Shown: positions 46,664-56,437 of the stretch, one piece after another | How the letters are laid out: every line of letters starts with the position of its first letter | How positions within the stretch are numbered: position 1 is the stretch's first letter | The notes under the pieces: model-generated | Database searches by the model: none | What the model was told of the DNA's origin: nothing | What the model saw: the letters and a program-made list of their open reading frames with translations, nothing else | Source of the DNA: Flavobacterium geliluteum | GTDB taxonomy: Bacteria; Bacteroidota; Bacteroidia; Flavobacteriales; Flavobacteriaceae | Direction: 5' to 3' | NCBI RefSeq assembly: GCF_017948595.1 | Contig: NZ_JAGFBV010000002.1 | Span: 124,001 to 188,000, forward strand | DNA: 64,000 nt | Translations under genes and position numbers: made by a program

Positions 46664-49600
46664 TTAAAATCCAAACTTTACATTCACACCATATTCTCTG
46701 GTTGAAGGAATATTAAAAGATTCGATACCTTGTAAGTTTCCTGTACCGGCACCGGCTTCTGGATCAAAGTATTTCGCTTCATTCAGGAAGAAGAATAAAT
46801 TTCTTCCTACTAAAGAGAAATCCATACTGGCAAAACCAGTATTCTGCAACATACGTTTTGGCAATGAATACCCGAAAACAAGTTCTCTCAATCGGATGTT
46901 TGTAGCATCATAAATAAAAGGTTCTGCTACAGGAGTTCTTTGACCAATTGCTGTCCAGTATTGTTCTGCAGTGATACTTGTAGTGTTTGGAACAAAAGTT
47001 CCTCCGCTGGCAACAACACCATCAACTACAATTCCGCCTTCTCTTCCTGCTAAAGTAACATCACTTACCCCTAAACCAGCTTGTCTTGCTTGTGTATAAG
47101 AAATAACCTCTCCACCAATTCTAAAATCAACAAGGAAACTAAGTGAAAAATCTTTATATCTAAAATTATTTTTAAAACCAGCCGTCCAATCTGGGTTAAA
47201 GTTACCCGCACGAACACTAAAATCGTCAGTTGCCAAAGGAATACCTGCAGCGTTTACAATAATTTGTCCCTCTGGTGTTCTTTGAAAACCTTTGATGTAC
47301 AAATCACCATATTCACCACCTTTGATAACTTTACTTCTCACCAACCTTCCTTCTCCAATCACCAATTCTTCTCTATCATCATAAATAGAAGTGATTTTGG
47401 ATTTGTAAGAAGCATAATTGGCCATAATATCCCAAGTGAAATTTTCTGTTTGCACCGGAGTTGCTGTAAGCGTAAGCTCTATACCTTTATTTTCGATATC
47501 TCCTCCGTTAAGCACGGCTCTTGATTTTGAAGAAGATTCAGGCGTATTGATGTAAAAGATTTGATCTGCCGTTTTTGTTTGAAAATAAGTAAAATCTAAA
47601 CCTAAACGATTTTTTAGAAATCTAACATCAACACCAAACTCTGTAGAAGTAGACATCTCTGGTTTCAAATTAGGATTTGCAGCAGTAGTTTGAGAATACA
47701 GCATACCACCATTACCCCCAATATAAGACAATTGAGAACTGGTCTGGTAAGGATCTGTATCGTTACCTACTTTTGCATAAGATCCTCTTAATTTAACAAA
47801 GCTAATAAGTTCCGGCAAAGTAACCATATCTGATACTACAGCAGAAAGACCTACTGAAGGATAGAAGAAAGATCGGTTATTAGAAGGCAAAGCAGAAGAC
47901 CAATCGTTTCTAGCTGTTAGATCTAAGAACAAATAATTTTTGAATCCGATTTGAGAAAATCCGTAAACCGAATTTACTTGCTTTTCTGACATTGTCGAAC
48001 TAGATCCTACGGTGGCAACATTAATCAAAGAAAAATAATTTCTTTTGCTTAAAACCCCACCAGAGCTTAACCCAGAACTAGATTGTTTTAGCATGTTGGC
48101 ACCCGCATTAAGACCAATAGTAAAATCACCAAAAGTCTCTTTGTACGAAAGCAATGCATCTGTATTGAACTCACTTACTGTTTCGTAAGACTCTGTATAA
48201 GAACCTAAATTATTATTAAAAGCTCTGGTTGCATACCTGTTTCTCACTGCTTTATTGGTCATTTGATCCAAACCGGCTCTTACTTGCAAACTAACCGTAT
48301 TGGTAATATCATATTTAAGAGATGCAAGACCAATAAATCTGTTTCTTTTGTCTTTACGAGAATCATCGCGTAATGCAGACCAGTATGGGTTTCCGCCCGG
48401 AGATCCTGCTTCGTCTATAAAATAGTTTTGTTGCAATTGTCCAGCAGCATCGGTATATTCAAAATCTCTGTATTCATTAAATTTAATACTACGAGGCAAT
48501 AAGTAAGCCGAAGTACCAATAGACTCTTCACCCGTTCTTAATAAATTATCAATATTCTGAATGATATAGTTTGTTTTTACATCTAAAGAAAATTTATCAG
48601 ACAATTTGCTTGTCAATCTTAAGTTAAGATTATGTCTGTCTAAAGCATTTCCTCCCACAATACCTTCTGCGCGAGTATTTGTGTATGAAAAATAACCTTG
48701 TGCCTTTTCGTTTCCTGTAGTAACAGATAATGTATTGGCCAAATTATATCCTGTTTTGTAAAAATCAATAACATTATTGGGTTGTGCCGAATAGTCTGTA
48801 GTAGCAGGACCTGAATAATTAGGATTACGAGCCAACTGCCATGCTGAAACCTGACTTCCGTCTAATTTTCCTCCCCAGCTTGATACAGAGATCGGATTAT
48901 AAACACCTTGATCTCCCTGTCCGTACTCATTTTGAAAATTTGTCAGATCATAAGCTGTAGAAGCCATAAAATTAGAAGATAACGAAACCGAAGTTTTACC
49001 AGCAGCGCCAGATTTGGTCGTAATAATAATAACCCCGTTACTCGCTCTGTTTCCGTAAAGAGCTGCAGCAGAAGGTCCTTTTAGAACCGTCATAGATGCA
49101 ATATCTTCAGGGTTAATATTCGAAATACCATCCGGCTGTGTAGTTCCTCCTGTATCAATATCAGGATTACCAGTTGTGGTTCCGTTGCTAATTGGCACAC
49201 CATCTACTACATATAAAGGCTGATTGTTACCATTAAGAGATCTGTTACCCCTTAAAGTAATTCTTGACGAACTACCCACACCATTTGAAGTCGTAGAATA
49301 GTTAAGTCCCGCAACTTTACCCGAAAGGGAGTTGGCCACGTTAAGAGACCTTGCCTGAGAAACCTCACCTACATCAATGTTTTGAGCAGAATACGTAATA
49401 GCTTTTTTCTGTCTCTTGATACCCAAAGCCGTTACTACTACTTCACCTAGTTGCTGTGTGTCTGGGCCTAAAGCTACATTTATAGTGGTCTGTCCTGCAA
49501 CAGGAATTTCTTTTGTAGCAGTGCCTACATAAGAAAACACTAAAATCGCTGATTGATTTGAAACATTTATACTGTATTTACCATCAAAATCTGTAGATAC

Positions 49601-49756
49601 AGTTGTTTTGGTTCCTTTTACAACAACATTTGCTCCTGGAATTGGAATCCCGCTTCCAGCCTCTGTTATCGTTCCTTTTACTGTAGTTTGTGCTTGTAGA
49701 TTCTGAAATCCGAATAAGCAGAAAACGAACAGTAATTTTAGTACGTCTTTAATCAT
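46664..49756 (-). CDS. SusC/RagA family TonB-linked outer-membrane transporter
   Basis: 1030 residues: signal peptide ending NLQAQ, a CarboxypepD_reg-like domain (VKGTITEAGSGIPIPGANV, about 25-105), a plug domain with the SusC signature region near ALYGNRASNGVIIITTKSG, and a 22-strand beta-barrel ending VNVKFGF. It imports glycan fragments with SusD. The start at 49756 gives the signal peptide; upstream in-frame ATGs overlap an operator-like site. The gene has its own 240-base upstream region. Confidence 0.94.
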   Translation of the reverse strand: MIKDVLKLLFVFCLFGFQNLQAQTTVKGTITEAGSGIPIPGANVVVKGTKTTVSTDFDGKYSINVSNQSAILVFSYVGTATKEIPVAGQTTINVALGPDTQQLGEVVVTALGIKRQKKAITYSAQNIDVGEVSQARSLNVANSLSGKVAGLNYSTTSNGVGSSSRITLRGNRSLNGNNQPLYVVDGVPISNGTTTGNPDIDTGGTTQPDGISNINPEDIASMTVLKGPSAAALYGNRASNGVIIITTKSGAAGKTSVSLSSNFMASTAYDLTNFQNEYGQGDQGVYNPISVSSWGGKLDGSQVSAWQLARNPNYSGPATTDYSAQPNNVIDFYKTGYNLANTLSVTTGNEKAQGYFSYTNTRAEGIVGGNALDRHNLNLRLTSKLSDKFSLDVKTNYIIQNIDNLLRTGEESIGTSAYLLPRSIKFNEYRDFEYTDAAGQLQQNYFIDEAGSPGGNPYWSALRDDSRKDKRNRFIGLASLKYDITNTVSLQVRAGLDQMTNKAVRNRYATRAFNNNLGSYTESYETVSEFNTDALLSYKETFGDFTIGLNAGANMLKQSSSGLSSGGVLSKRNYFSLINVATVGSSSTMSEKQVNSVYGFSQIGFKNYLFLDLTARNDWSSALPSNNRSFFYPSVGLSAVVSDMVTLPELISFVKLRGSYAKVGNDTDPYQTSSQLSYIGGNGGMLYSQTTAANPNLKPEMSTSTEFGVDVRFLKNRLGLDFTYFQTKTADQIFYINTPESSSKSRAVLNGGDIENKGIELTLTATPVQTENFTWDIMANYASYKSKITSIYDDREELVIGEGRLVRSKVIKGGEYGDLYIKGFQRTPEGQIIVNAAGIPLATDDFSVRAGNFNPDWTAGFKNNFRYKDFSLSFLVDFRIGGEVISYTQARQAGLGVSDVTLAGREGGIVVDGVVASGGTFVPNTTSITAEQYWTAIGQRTPVAEPFIYDATNIRLRELVFGYSLPKRMLQNTGFASMDFSLVGRNLFFFLNEAKYFDPEAGAGTGNLQGIESFNIPSTREYGVNVKFGF

Positions 49757-49773
49757 ATAGGTTGTTTTTTGAG

Positions 49774-49788
49774 TTAATAACATGTTAA
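49774..49788. promoter_or_regulatory. Operator-like site 1 upstream of susC
   Basis: ttaataacatgttaa. The same 15 bases occur in inverted orientation at 49911-49925. The core AACATGTT is itself palindromic. The site lies 17 bases before the susC start. Confidence 0.5.
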
Positions 49789-49910
49789 ATTTAGGAATCC
49801 GTTTTGTTAAGTAAATCATTATTTCGACAAATGACAATTTTGAAAAGGTGTTGGTTAAACTTTGCTCAAAACAGTCATTTTTTTCTATTAAAATCCTTAC
49901 TTTTTGGAAG

Positions 49911-49925
49911 TTAACATGTTATTAA
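49911..49925. promoter_or_regulatory. Operator-like site 2 upstream of susC
   Basis: ttaacatgttattaa, the perfect inverse of site 1, centred 137 bases away (13 helical turns at 10.5 bp). Two matched sites could be bridged by one regulator in a repression or activation loop. Confidence 0.5.
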
Positions 49926-49996
49926 TCTAGTCAATTTGTAAATTTTTAAAAGTATTCTATATAAAACACTTAAAAAGTTGATTATCTTATTTTCTA

Positions 49997-52642
49997 TTAC
50001 TCTAAAACCTTAAAAGTTAACTTTTGCAGATCGGTAGAATTGCCTCCAACCATAACTTCAAAATCACCTGGTTCTACAACCTTTTTCATTTCGCGGTTCC
50101 AGATAGAAAGTTCATCAGCAGTCAATGTAAATTCAACCTTTTGAGTTTCTCCTTTTTTGATAAATATTCTTTTAAACCCTTTTAATGTTTTTCTCGGAGT
50201 TGTTACAGAACTGTAAACATCATTAATGTATAATTGTACTACTTCATCTCCATCATAATTTCCTGTGTTTTTTACCTCTACGCTAACTTTTAATACTCCG
50301 TCGGCCTTTATTTCTTTAGAATTTAAAGTAAAATTTGAATAATCGAATTTGGTATAACTCAAACCGTACCCAAAAGTATACAATGGGTTTTCGCTTTCAC
50401 TCACATATCGGTGTATCGCTGATGGTTTTTGGTTATAATAAATAGGCAATTGCCCAACAGATTTCGGAACCGTGATAGGCAATCTTCCACCCGGATTATA
50501 ATTCCCAAACAAAACATCGGCTACAGCCTTTCCTCCTGCTTCACCGGGAAACCAGCCTTCTACAAGAGCAGGAATATTTTCGCTGATCCAGTTGGTCGAA
50601 AGGGGACGACCATTTAACAATACACAAACTACCGGAGTTCCAGTTTTTTGAATCGCCTCTATCAATTCTTGCTGCATTCCGTGTAAATCTAATGAAGCAA
50701 CATCTCTGTTTTCTTCAACCAATTCGTTTGATTCGCCTAAAACCACAATTGCAACATCTGATTTTTTAGCAATATCTATCGCAGGTTGAAAGTTTACTTT
50801 TTCTAAATTCCAACGCAAGTGCGCTCTGGCTCCCCAGCCGCCTTCCCACATCTCGATACGGACTTTGTATTTTTTGCCCGCTTCGATATTTTTTGGAGTT
50901 GTTACCATGCTTGTCGCTCCTTTTGTCCAGTTGTCAATCACCAATTGATCGTCAATCCACATTCTGATTCCGTCATCCGAACTTAAACCCAACCAGCCGT
51001 CAAATGCCTTTTCTGATTGAATGTAACCCGTCCAGCGAATAGAGAAATCATCATCTGTAACGCCATCACCCGGAGACCAAGGCCAGTCAAACTCTAACTG
51101 ACTGTCGATACGCGTCAAAACCGGATTTCCTTCTACATTTCTGTTATTAAAATATTCTCCTTTTAATCCGTTTTGAGATCCATCAGGAGTAAATAAAAAT
51201 TTTGACGGAATAATTTGTCCTTTTACAATCAAAGAAACTCCTTCTTCATACAACACATTGGTATTAGCACCCACAACTTGTTTTACACCTTCCAAAACTG
51301 TGGTTCCTACCTTATTTTTTACAGAATAACCTCCTAATCTCGAAGCATCTGCATTGGGGCCTATAACTGCAATCGTTTTTATATCTTTATTTAAAGGCAA
51401 AATTTGATCTTGATTCTTCAATAAAACAATCGATTTACGACCTGCTTCTAAAGCAATATCCTGATTCTCTTTAGTATGAAAACGTTCCTTGATCAAATTT
51501 TTATCGGTATAAGGATTTTCAAATAAGCCTAACAAAAATTTAAGTCTTAAAACACCACCTGCAGCACGGTCGATTTGCTCCATGGTTAGTTTTTTTTCAT
51601 TCACCAATTCAATGATGCTTTGTTGCCAAAACTCATTAGTGAAATCATAAAACTGCATGTCTACTCCCGCAGCCACAGCTTCTCTGATGCTTTCTTTTGG
51701 AGAATTAGTAACATAATGTGTCGTTTGAAGGTATTTTATAGCCCCTAAATCCGAAACTACAATTCCTTTGAAACCCCATTCTTTACGCAAAACATCTGTC
51801 AACAACCAATGATTTGCGGCACAAGGAATTCCGTCAAGTTCAGAATAGGCACACATGGTACCGAGCGCATTTCCTTTAGTAAAAGCTTTTTCAAATGAAG
51901 GTAAAAAATCTTCGCGTGCCGAACGTTCTCCAACCAAAACCGGAGATGAATTGCCTCCCGCTTGTGGAATACCGTGCACCGCAAAATGTTTGGGTTCTGC
52001 AATTATAGAACGATCAGATTTAAAATCATCACCTTGCATTCCTTTGATCATCGCAGTACCCATTTCTCCCACCAAATAAACATCTTCGCCAAAAGTCTCT
52101 GCTACTCTGCCCCAGCGTGGTTCACGACCAACATCAAGATTAGGGCCTAAACCAAAATGAACGCCATGCGCTCGGGCTTCAGTTCCTATTACTTTTCCAA
52201 CTTTATCCATCAAATTAGTATCCCAAGTTGCGCCCAAACCAATATTCATAGGAAAAGCGGTGCTTCCGTCATCTAAATAGCCGTGAAGCATCTCGCACAT
52301 GATCAGTGCAGGAATCCCCCATTTGTTCTTTTTTATCACTTCACTCTGAAGATCATTGATCATTTTTGCCGAACGCGGATAAAGATCATGAATGGCACCG
52401 ATGCCTAAATTGCCTATTTTTAAATCCGATTTAGATTTCGAAAAATCTTCCTTTTCTTTAAAAAATTCACCTTTGTACATGTCCATTTGGCGTGCCTTTT
52501 CCTCAAGAGTCATTAGGCTTAACAAGTCTTTTACTCTCTCTTCAACCGGTAATTTAGGGTCTTGGTAAGGATATTTTTTTTGCGCTTCGGCATGGTTTAA
52601 AAAACCTACAGCCATTACAAAAATAATGGCTGTCTTTTTCAT
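49997..52642 (-). CDS. bglX: GH3 beta-glycosidase with inserted PA14 domain
   Basis: 881 residues: signal peptide (FLNHAEAQ), a GH3 N-terminal barrel with the nucleophile in GIVVSDLGAI (about D298), a GH3 C-terminal domain interrupted by a PA14 domain (about 480-630, GEYFNNRNVEGNPV) and a C-terminal Fn3-like domain. GH3 enzymes with this build are beta-glucosidases or beta-xylosidases. In an N-glycan locus a core beta-1,2-xylose is a possible target; this is inference. The symbol reflects resemblance, not proven activity. Confidence 0.88.
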   Translation of the reverse strand: MKKTAIIFVMAVGFLNHAEAQKKYPYQDPKLPVEERVKDLLSLMTLEEKARQMDMYKGEFFKEKEDFSKSKSDLKIGNLGIGAIHDLYPRSAKMINDLQSEVIKKNKWGIPALIMCEMLHGYLDDGSTAFPMNIGLGATWDTNLMDKVGKVIGTEARAHGVHFGLGPNLDVGREPRWGRVAETFGEDVYLVGEMGTAMIKGMQGDDFKSDRSIIAEPKHFAVHGIPQAGGNSSPVLVGERSAREDFLPSFEKAFTKGNALGTMCAYSELDGIPCAANHWLLTDVLRKEWGFKGIVVSDLGAIKYLQTTHYVTNSPKESIREAVAAGVDMQFYDFTNEFWQQSIIELVNEKKLTMEQIDRAAGGVLRLKFLLGLFENPYTDKNLIKERFHTKENQDIALEAGRKSIVLLKNQDQILPLNKDIKTIAVIGPNADASRLGGYSVKNKVGTTVLEGVKQVVGANTNVLYEEGVSLIVKGQIIPSKFLFTPDGSQNGLKGEYFNNRNVEGNPVLTRIDSQLEFDWPWSPGDGVTDDDFSIRWTGYIQSEKAFDGWLGLSSDDGIRMWIDDQLVIDNWTKGATSMVTTPKNIEAGKKYKVRIEMWEGGWGARAHLRWNLEKVNFQPAIDIAKKSDVAIVVLGESNELVEENRDVASLDLHGMQQELIEAIQKTGTPVVCVLLNGRPLSTNWISENIPALVEGWFPGEAGGKAVADVLFGNYNPGGRLPITVPKSVGQLPIYYNQKPSAIHRYVSESENPLYTFGYGLSYTKFDYSNFTLNSKEIKADGVLKVSVEVKNTGNYDGDEVVQLYINDVYSSVTTPRKTLKGFKRIFIKKGETQKVEFTLTADELSIWNREMKKVVEPGDFEVMVGGNSTDLQKLTFKVLE

Positions 52643-52670
52643 TCTTACTTGTAACATAGTGGTATTGTTT

Positions 52671-53711
52671 TTAATTTTGAATCACTTTTAGTGTTTTTCC
52701 ATTCACAAAATCTTCATGCGAAATAAAAAAGCTATTAAGTGGTTTTCCGTTTAGCTCAATCGAATTGATTTTTCCATCATTATTGATTTGTCTTTCAATT
52801 ACAATGCTTTCTTTTTTATAATATGCAGGATCTAATTTGATTGTGATTCTATGAAACATTGGTGCTGTAATCGTATAAATTGGATCACCAGGAGAAATTG
52901 GATAAATACCCATCATAGAATATACTAACCAGGCCGACATTGTTCCCGTATCATCATTTCCTGGTAATCCTTTGGGTTTATTCTGAAAATACTCTTTCAC
53001 CAGTTTTTTTACCATTTCCTGTGCTTTCCATTCTTCTCCTTTTACATAATTGAATAAATACGGATAAGCAATATCAGGCTCATTGGCCATATCAAATTGT
53101 TTGGTATCAAAGACTTTTTGCAATTGATCGGAGAAGGCTTTATCACCGCCCATTAATTTTTTAAGTCCAACAATATCATGTGGCACCATAAAAGCATATT
53201 GCCAGGCATTGCCTTCGATAAAGCCAACATTTTCCTGAAAATTAGCTCCTGCTACAGGATCAAAAGGTTCGTACCATTTTCCGTTAGCGGTTCTTGGTCG
53301 GAGTAATTTTAACTCTTTGTCATATAATTTTCTGTAGGATAATGAACGATTAGTAAAACGCTTATAATCTTCTTTTTTACCCAAAGCTTTCGCTAAAAGT
53401 GAAATCGCATAATCTGAAGCATTATATTCCTGAGTTGTAGAAACTGGGCCACGATCATTTGTTGTTAAATAGCCTTTTTCGATATAATCTTTAAGACCGG
53501 GACGCAACGGATTATTTTCAATCTGATCTGCCCCTTTTAACATTGCATAATATGCTTTGTAAATATCAAAATCCTGAATTCCTTTTAAGCAGGCATCAAC
53601 TATAACGATACTCGCAGGATCACCTACCATAGTAAAAGTCTCGGTAGAATTTAATTCCCATTTGGGCAACCAGCCGTTTTCATCATACATATCCAACATG
53701 CTTTTTATCAT
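52671..53711 (-). CDS. GH92 alpha-mannosidase, C-terminal fragment
   Basis: 346 residues from the first ATG after the break. They cover most of the catalytic (alpha/alpha)6 barrel and the calcium-dependent active-site motif GNDDTGTMSAWLVYSMMG. It has no signal peptide of its own, so alone it would stay in the cytoplasm and lack the N-terminal domain. Confidence 0.8.
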   Translation of the reverse strand: MIKSMLDMYDENGWLPKWELNSTETFTMVGDPASIVIVDACLKGIQDFDIYKAYYAMLKGADQIENNPLRPGLKDYIEKGYLTTNDRGPVSTTQEYNASDYAISLLAKALGKKEDYKRFTNRSLSYRKLYDKELKLLRPRTANGKWYEPFDPVAGANFQENVGFIEGNAWQYAFMVPHDIVGLKKLMGGDKAFSDQLQKVFDTKQFDMANEPDIAYPYLFNYVKGEEWKAQEMVKKLVKEYFQNKPKGLPGNDDTGTMSAWLVYSMMGIYPISPGDPIYTITAPMFHRITIKLDPAYYKKESIVIERQINNDGKINSIELNGKPLNSFFISHEDFVNGKTLKVIQN

Positions 53712-53724
53712 ATCAGATTGTTGT

Positions 53725-54912
53725 TTAGGGTATAACTAAAGACGTCAACGGATGCACGTTTCTATACGTATCCCATAAAGAAAATACGGTATAACGGGTT
53801 CCTAAAGTCTTACCAATCTTCTTTCTTTTGATTTCAGGATATTCTCCGTTTACATCATTTAATGTATTGGGATGAATTAAAGTATGATACAAAGCAGTAT
53901 AAAAAATCGTTTTATCATCTTTTGAACCACCTTCGACTAGAATTTTAGAAAGTTCTTCGTTCCATTCTTTATACGTTTCTTTATAAACGGCGTCAAACGA
54001 TTTGTTTCCGGTTTCTTTTTCTAAGTTTTCACGAGCATTTTCGATACTTACGTAAGAAATTCCAATTTTAACTTCAACGCTTTCTTCCTTATCAAATTGA
54101 TATGAAAAATATGTGCCAATGCTATCGCCCACTACCGTTTTAATGGTATTGTCCATCATTCTGGTTTTACCATTGTAGGTCATCCATTGTGCTTCTAGAC
54201 CTTTATATTTTGATGTTTTTTTCCAAACTCCGAACTTGTTGGCTGGTTTAGAAAATTTTGCTACAAAATATACGGGATAAGTATCTTCTGGGCTATTATA
54301 ACAAAATGACCCAACGCTTCGCATTCCTTCTATTTCTGTAGAAGATACTATTTTTACCATAGCGCCTTCTTCATTGGTTAAACCTAAACCAAGATTTAAC
54401 AGAACATTTGATTGCCCTTTCGGGAAAGTAAACTTGCTTACACCTACTCTTTTTGAGGCGGTAAATTCGCCTTTAACATTATATTTATCAAGTTGTACGC
54501 TGTAATAAGCCGCTTTTGCAATTTCGTTGGAATACGTAGAACCGTATTTTAAATGGTCTGTTTCTACCATTCCCGTAGTTGGCATTACTAAAATAACGCC
54601 TAAATCAGGGCAACCAACGCCGCTAATATTGACCTGACTGAATCCGGTGAGAAATGTGTTTTCATTTACATACGGATTTGATAACCACTGACTGTCTTTT
54701 TCTAATGCATTTTGAGATCCAGCAACATTAAAAGGACTAATACTCGCCATTCCTCTTGGTGCAATAGGTCCCGGAAAAGTCGCTCCATAATTAGAAGTCC
54801 CGATAAACGGATTGACAAAATCTGCCGGTTGCTGTGCAAAAATAGTGATGCTAAAAAACAGCATGCAAAAACAACATGCTGTTTGTATGGTTATCTTTTT
54901 TGTCAAAAACAT
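53725..54912 (-). CDS. GH92 alpha-mannosidase, N-terminal fragment
   Basis: About 395 residues: signal peptide and the N-terminal beta-sandwich (FVNPFIGTSNYGATFPGPIAP) up to the start of the (alpha/alpha)6 barrel. The start at 54912 lies 10 bases after the GH29 stop. An earlier in-frame ATG at 54942 would overlap GH29. Confidence 0.8.
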   Translation of the reverse strand: MFLTKKITIQTACCFCMLFFSITIFAQQPADFVNPFIGTSNYGATFPGPIAPRGMASISPFNVAGSQNALEKDSQWLSNPYVNENTFLTGFSQVNISGVGCPDLGVILVMPTTGMVETDHLKYGSTYSNEIAKAAYYSVQLDKYNVKGEFTASKRVGVSKFTFPKGQSNVLLNLGLGLTNEEGAMVKIVSSTEIEGMRSVGSFCYNSPEDTYPVYFVAKFSKPANKFGVWKKTSKYKGLEAQWMTYNGKTRMMDNTIKTVVGDSIGTYFSYQFDKEESVEVKIGISYVSIENARENLEKETGNKSFDAVYKETYKEWNEELSKILVEGGSKDDKTIFYTALYHTLIHPNTLNDVNGEYPEIKRKKIGKTLGTRYTVFSLWDTYRNVHPLTSLVIP

Positions 54913-54922
54913 AAATAATTTT

Positions 54923-56407
54923 CTATTGGTTAATCGCTTCAATTTTTAGCGTCCATGCTTCTTTGCAAGGCAAATTATTTCGTAAATTCTCCGGAATCAC
55001 TACTTTAAATCCTTCTTTTTCTTTGGTCCATTTCAATGGTGTTTTAGCGCCCAGCATCGTAATTTTTGTGCCTTTTTTAGGATTGATAGATTTTACAACA
55101 ACTTCAGCAGGAATATTGGTTTCGCCTTCTTTAGCCAAATAAAACAGGAATACATTTCCGCTTTTATTTTGGGTCATGCAAATATTATTTTCTTTAAAAG
55201 GCTCAATAGGTTTTGTATCATAAATAGCAGTGCTATTAACCTTCATCCAGTCTCCGTATGCTGCTAATAGATCATAAGCGCCTTGTTGCCACTCTCCTTC
55301 AGGACTTGGTGCAACATTCAATAATAAATTCCCTCCTTTTGCTACAATATCAATAAGCATGTGGATACCTTGTCTTCCAGTCATGTAGGTAACATCTGGA
55401 GAATAAGACCATCCACCACCTGATGTAATACAAGACTCCCAAGGGTAAGGTAATGTTTTAGCAGGAACACGTCCTTCGGGTGTTAAATAATTTTGGTTTT
55501 TTCCATGAACAGCTCTGTCTACCACAATTAGTCCCGGTTGTTTCTGGCGTGCTTTTACAACCAATTCATCCATTTTAGGATCTTGATCTACCACTCTATG
55601 CTTGATAAAACCGTTTTTAGATTCGTTTTCAGTAAACTTTTCATCATAGTTTTCTTTTAGGTTTTGTTGGTCTCTTTTTCTAACCCAACCGCCATCAAGC
55701 CATAAAATATCAACTTTACCGTAATTGGTAAGAATTTCTAAAATTTGGTTATGGGTAAAATCAACATATTTCTGCCATTTTTCTGGATATAAAGACGGAT
55801 CATAATTTACGTTTCTATCGAATGGAGGAAAATAAGGATCCCAGTAATTTTCGTTGTGCCAATCAGGTTTAGAGAAATAAGCTCCTGTCGAGATATTTTC
55901 AGCTCGAAAAGCATTGAAAACTTCTTTTAAAATATCAGCTTTCGGATTAACGCTGAAAGGACAATCTTTATCTGTTACTTTATAATCAGAGTATTTTGTA
56001 TCATACATATTAAATCCGTCATGATGTTTGGTGGTAAAAACCATGTATTTCATACCTGCAGCTTTGGCCGCTTTTGCCCATCTTACAGGATCAAATTTTA
56101 CGGGATTGAATGTTTTCTTCAATCCTTCATACTCCTTTAGATATGCTGTGTAATTGCCAGGATTACTTCCTTTTTTACGTTCACACCATCCATAATCTTC
56201 AGGGCAAATTGACCAGGATTCTACAATTCCCCATTGGCTGTAAGTACCCCAATGCATTAATAATCCAAATTTTTTGCCTTGCCATTCTTCTAAATTTTTT
56301 AACACCAACGGATCTGTTTCTGGCACATAGCGTTCGTCTTCATAAATGGCTTGCGAAAACATTTGAAGGGAAAATAAAATGGCGATTATGAATAGTATTC
56401 TTTTCAT
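54923..56407 (-). CDS. GH29 alpha-L-fucosidase
   Basis: 494 residues: signal peptide (SLQMFSQ), the GH29 barrel with FGLLMHWGTYSQWG (48-60), KHHDGFNMYDT (128-137) and the nucleophile in VDILWLDGGW (about D238), then a C-terminal beta-sandwich. It removes terminal alpha-L-fucose from glycans; the 1,2, 1,3/4 or 1,6 preference is unknown. It lies 10 bases ahead of the GH92 start and 30 bases after GH20. Confidence 0.93.
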   Translation of the reverse strand: MKRILFIIAILFSLQMFSQAIYEDERYVPETDPLVLKNLEEWQGKKFGLLMHWGTYSQWGIVESWSICPEDYGWCERKKGSNPGNYTAYLKEYEGLKKTFNPVKFDPVRWAKAAKAAGMKYMVFTTKHHDGFNMYDTKYSDYKVTDKDCPFSVNPKADILKEVFNAFRAENISTGAYFSKPDWHNENYWDPYFPPFDRNVNYDPSLYPEKWQKYVDFTHNQILEILTNYGKVDILWLDGGWVRKRDQQNLKENYDEKFTENESKNGFIKHRVVDQDPKMDELVVKARQKQPGLIVVDRAVHGKNQNYLTPEGRVPAKTLPYPWESCITSGGGWSYSPDVTYMTGRQGIHMLIDIVAKGGNLLLNVAPSPEGEWQQGAYDLLAAYGDWMKVNSTAIYDTKPIEPFKENNICMTQNKSGNVFLFYLAKEGETNIPAEVVVKSINPKKGTKITMLGAKTPLKWTKEKEGFKVVIPENLRNNLPCKEAWTLKIEAINQ

Positions 56408-56437
56408 TTTTAATATGTTTATAATTTATTATTCTTT

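Larger units (their letters stand above)
52671..54912 (-). pseudogene. GH92 alpha-mannosidase, one-base frameshift
   Basis: Two adjacent frames together make one full GH92 protein of about 745 residues with a signal peptide (FSITIFAQ). The first frame stops at a TAA after WDTYRNVHPLTSLVIP. If one T is skipped the text continues KQQSDMIKSMLDMYDENG, which is what GH92 members have there. The second frame holds the catalytic region with WELNSTETFTMVG and GNDDTGTMSAW. The shift occurs at CCC-TAA, where Pro-tRNA could slip one base to CCT. It may be a true pseudogene, a sequencing error or +1 frameshifting. Confidence 0.85.
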
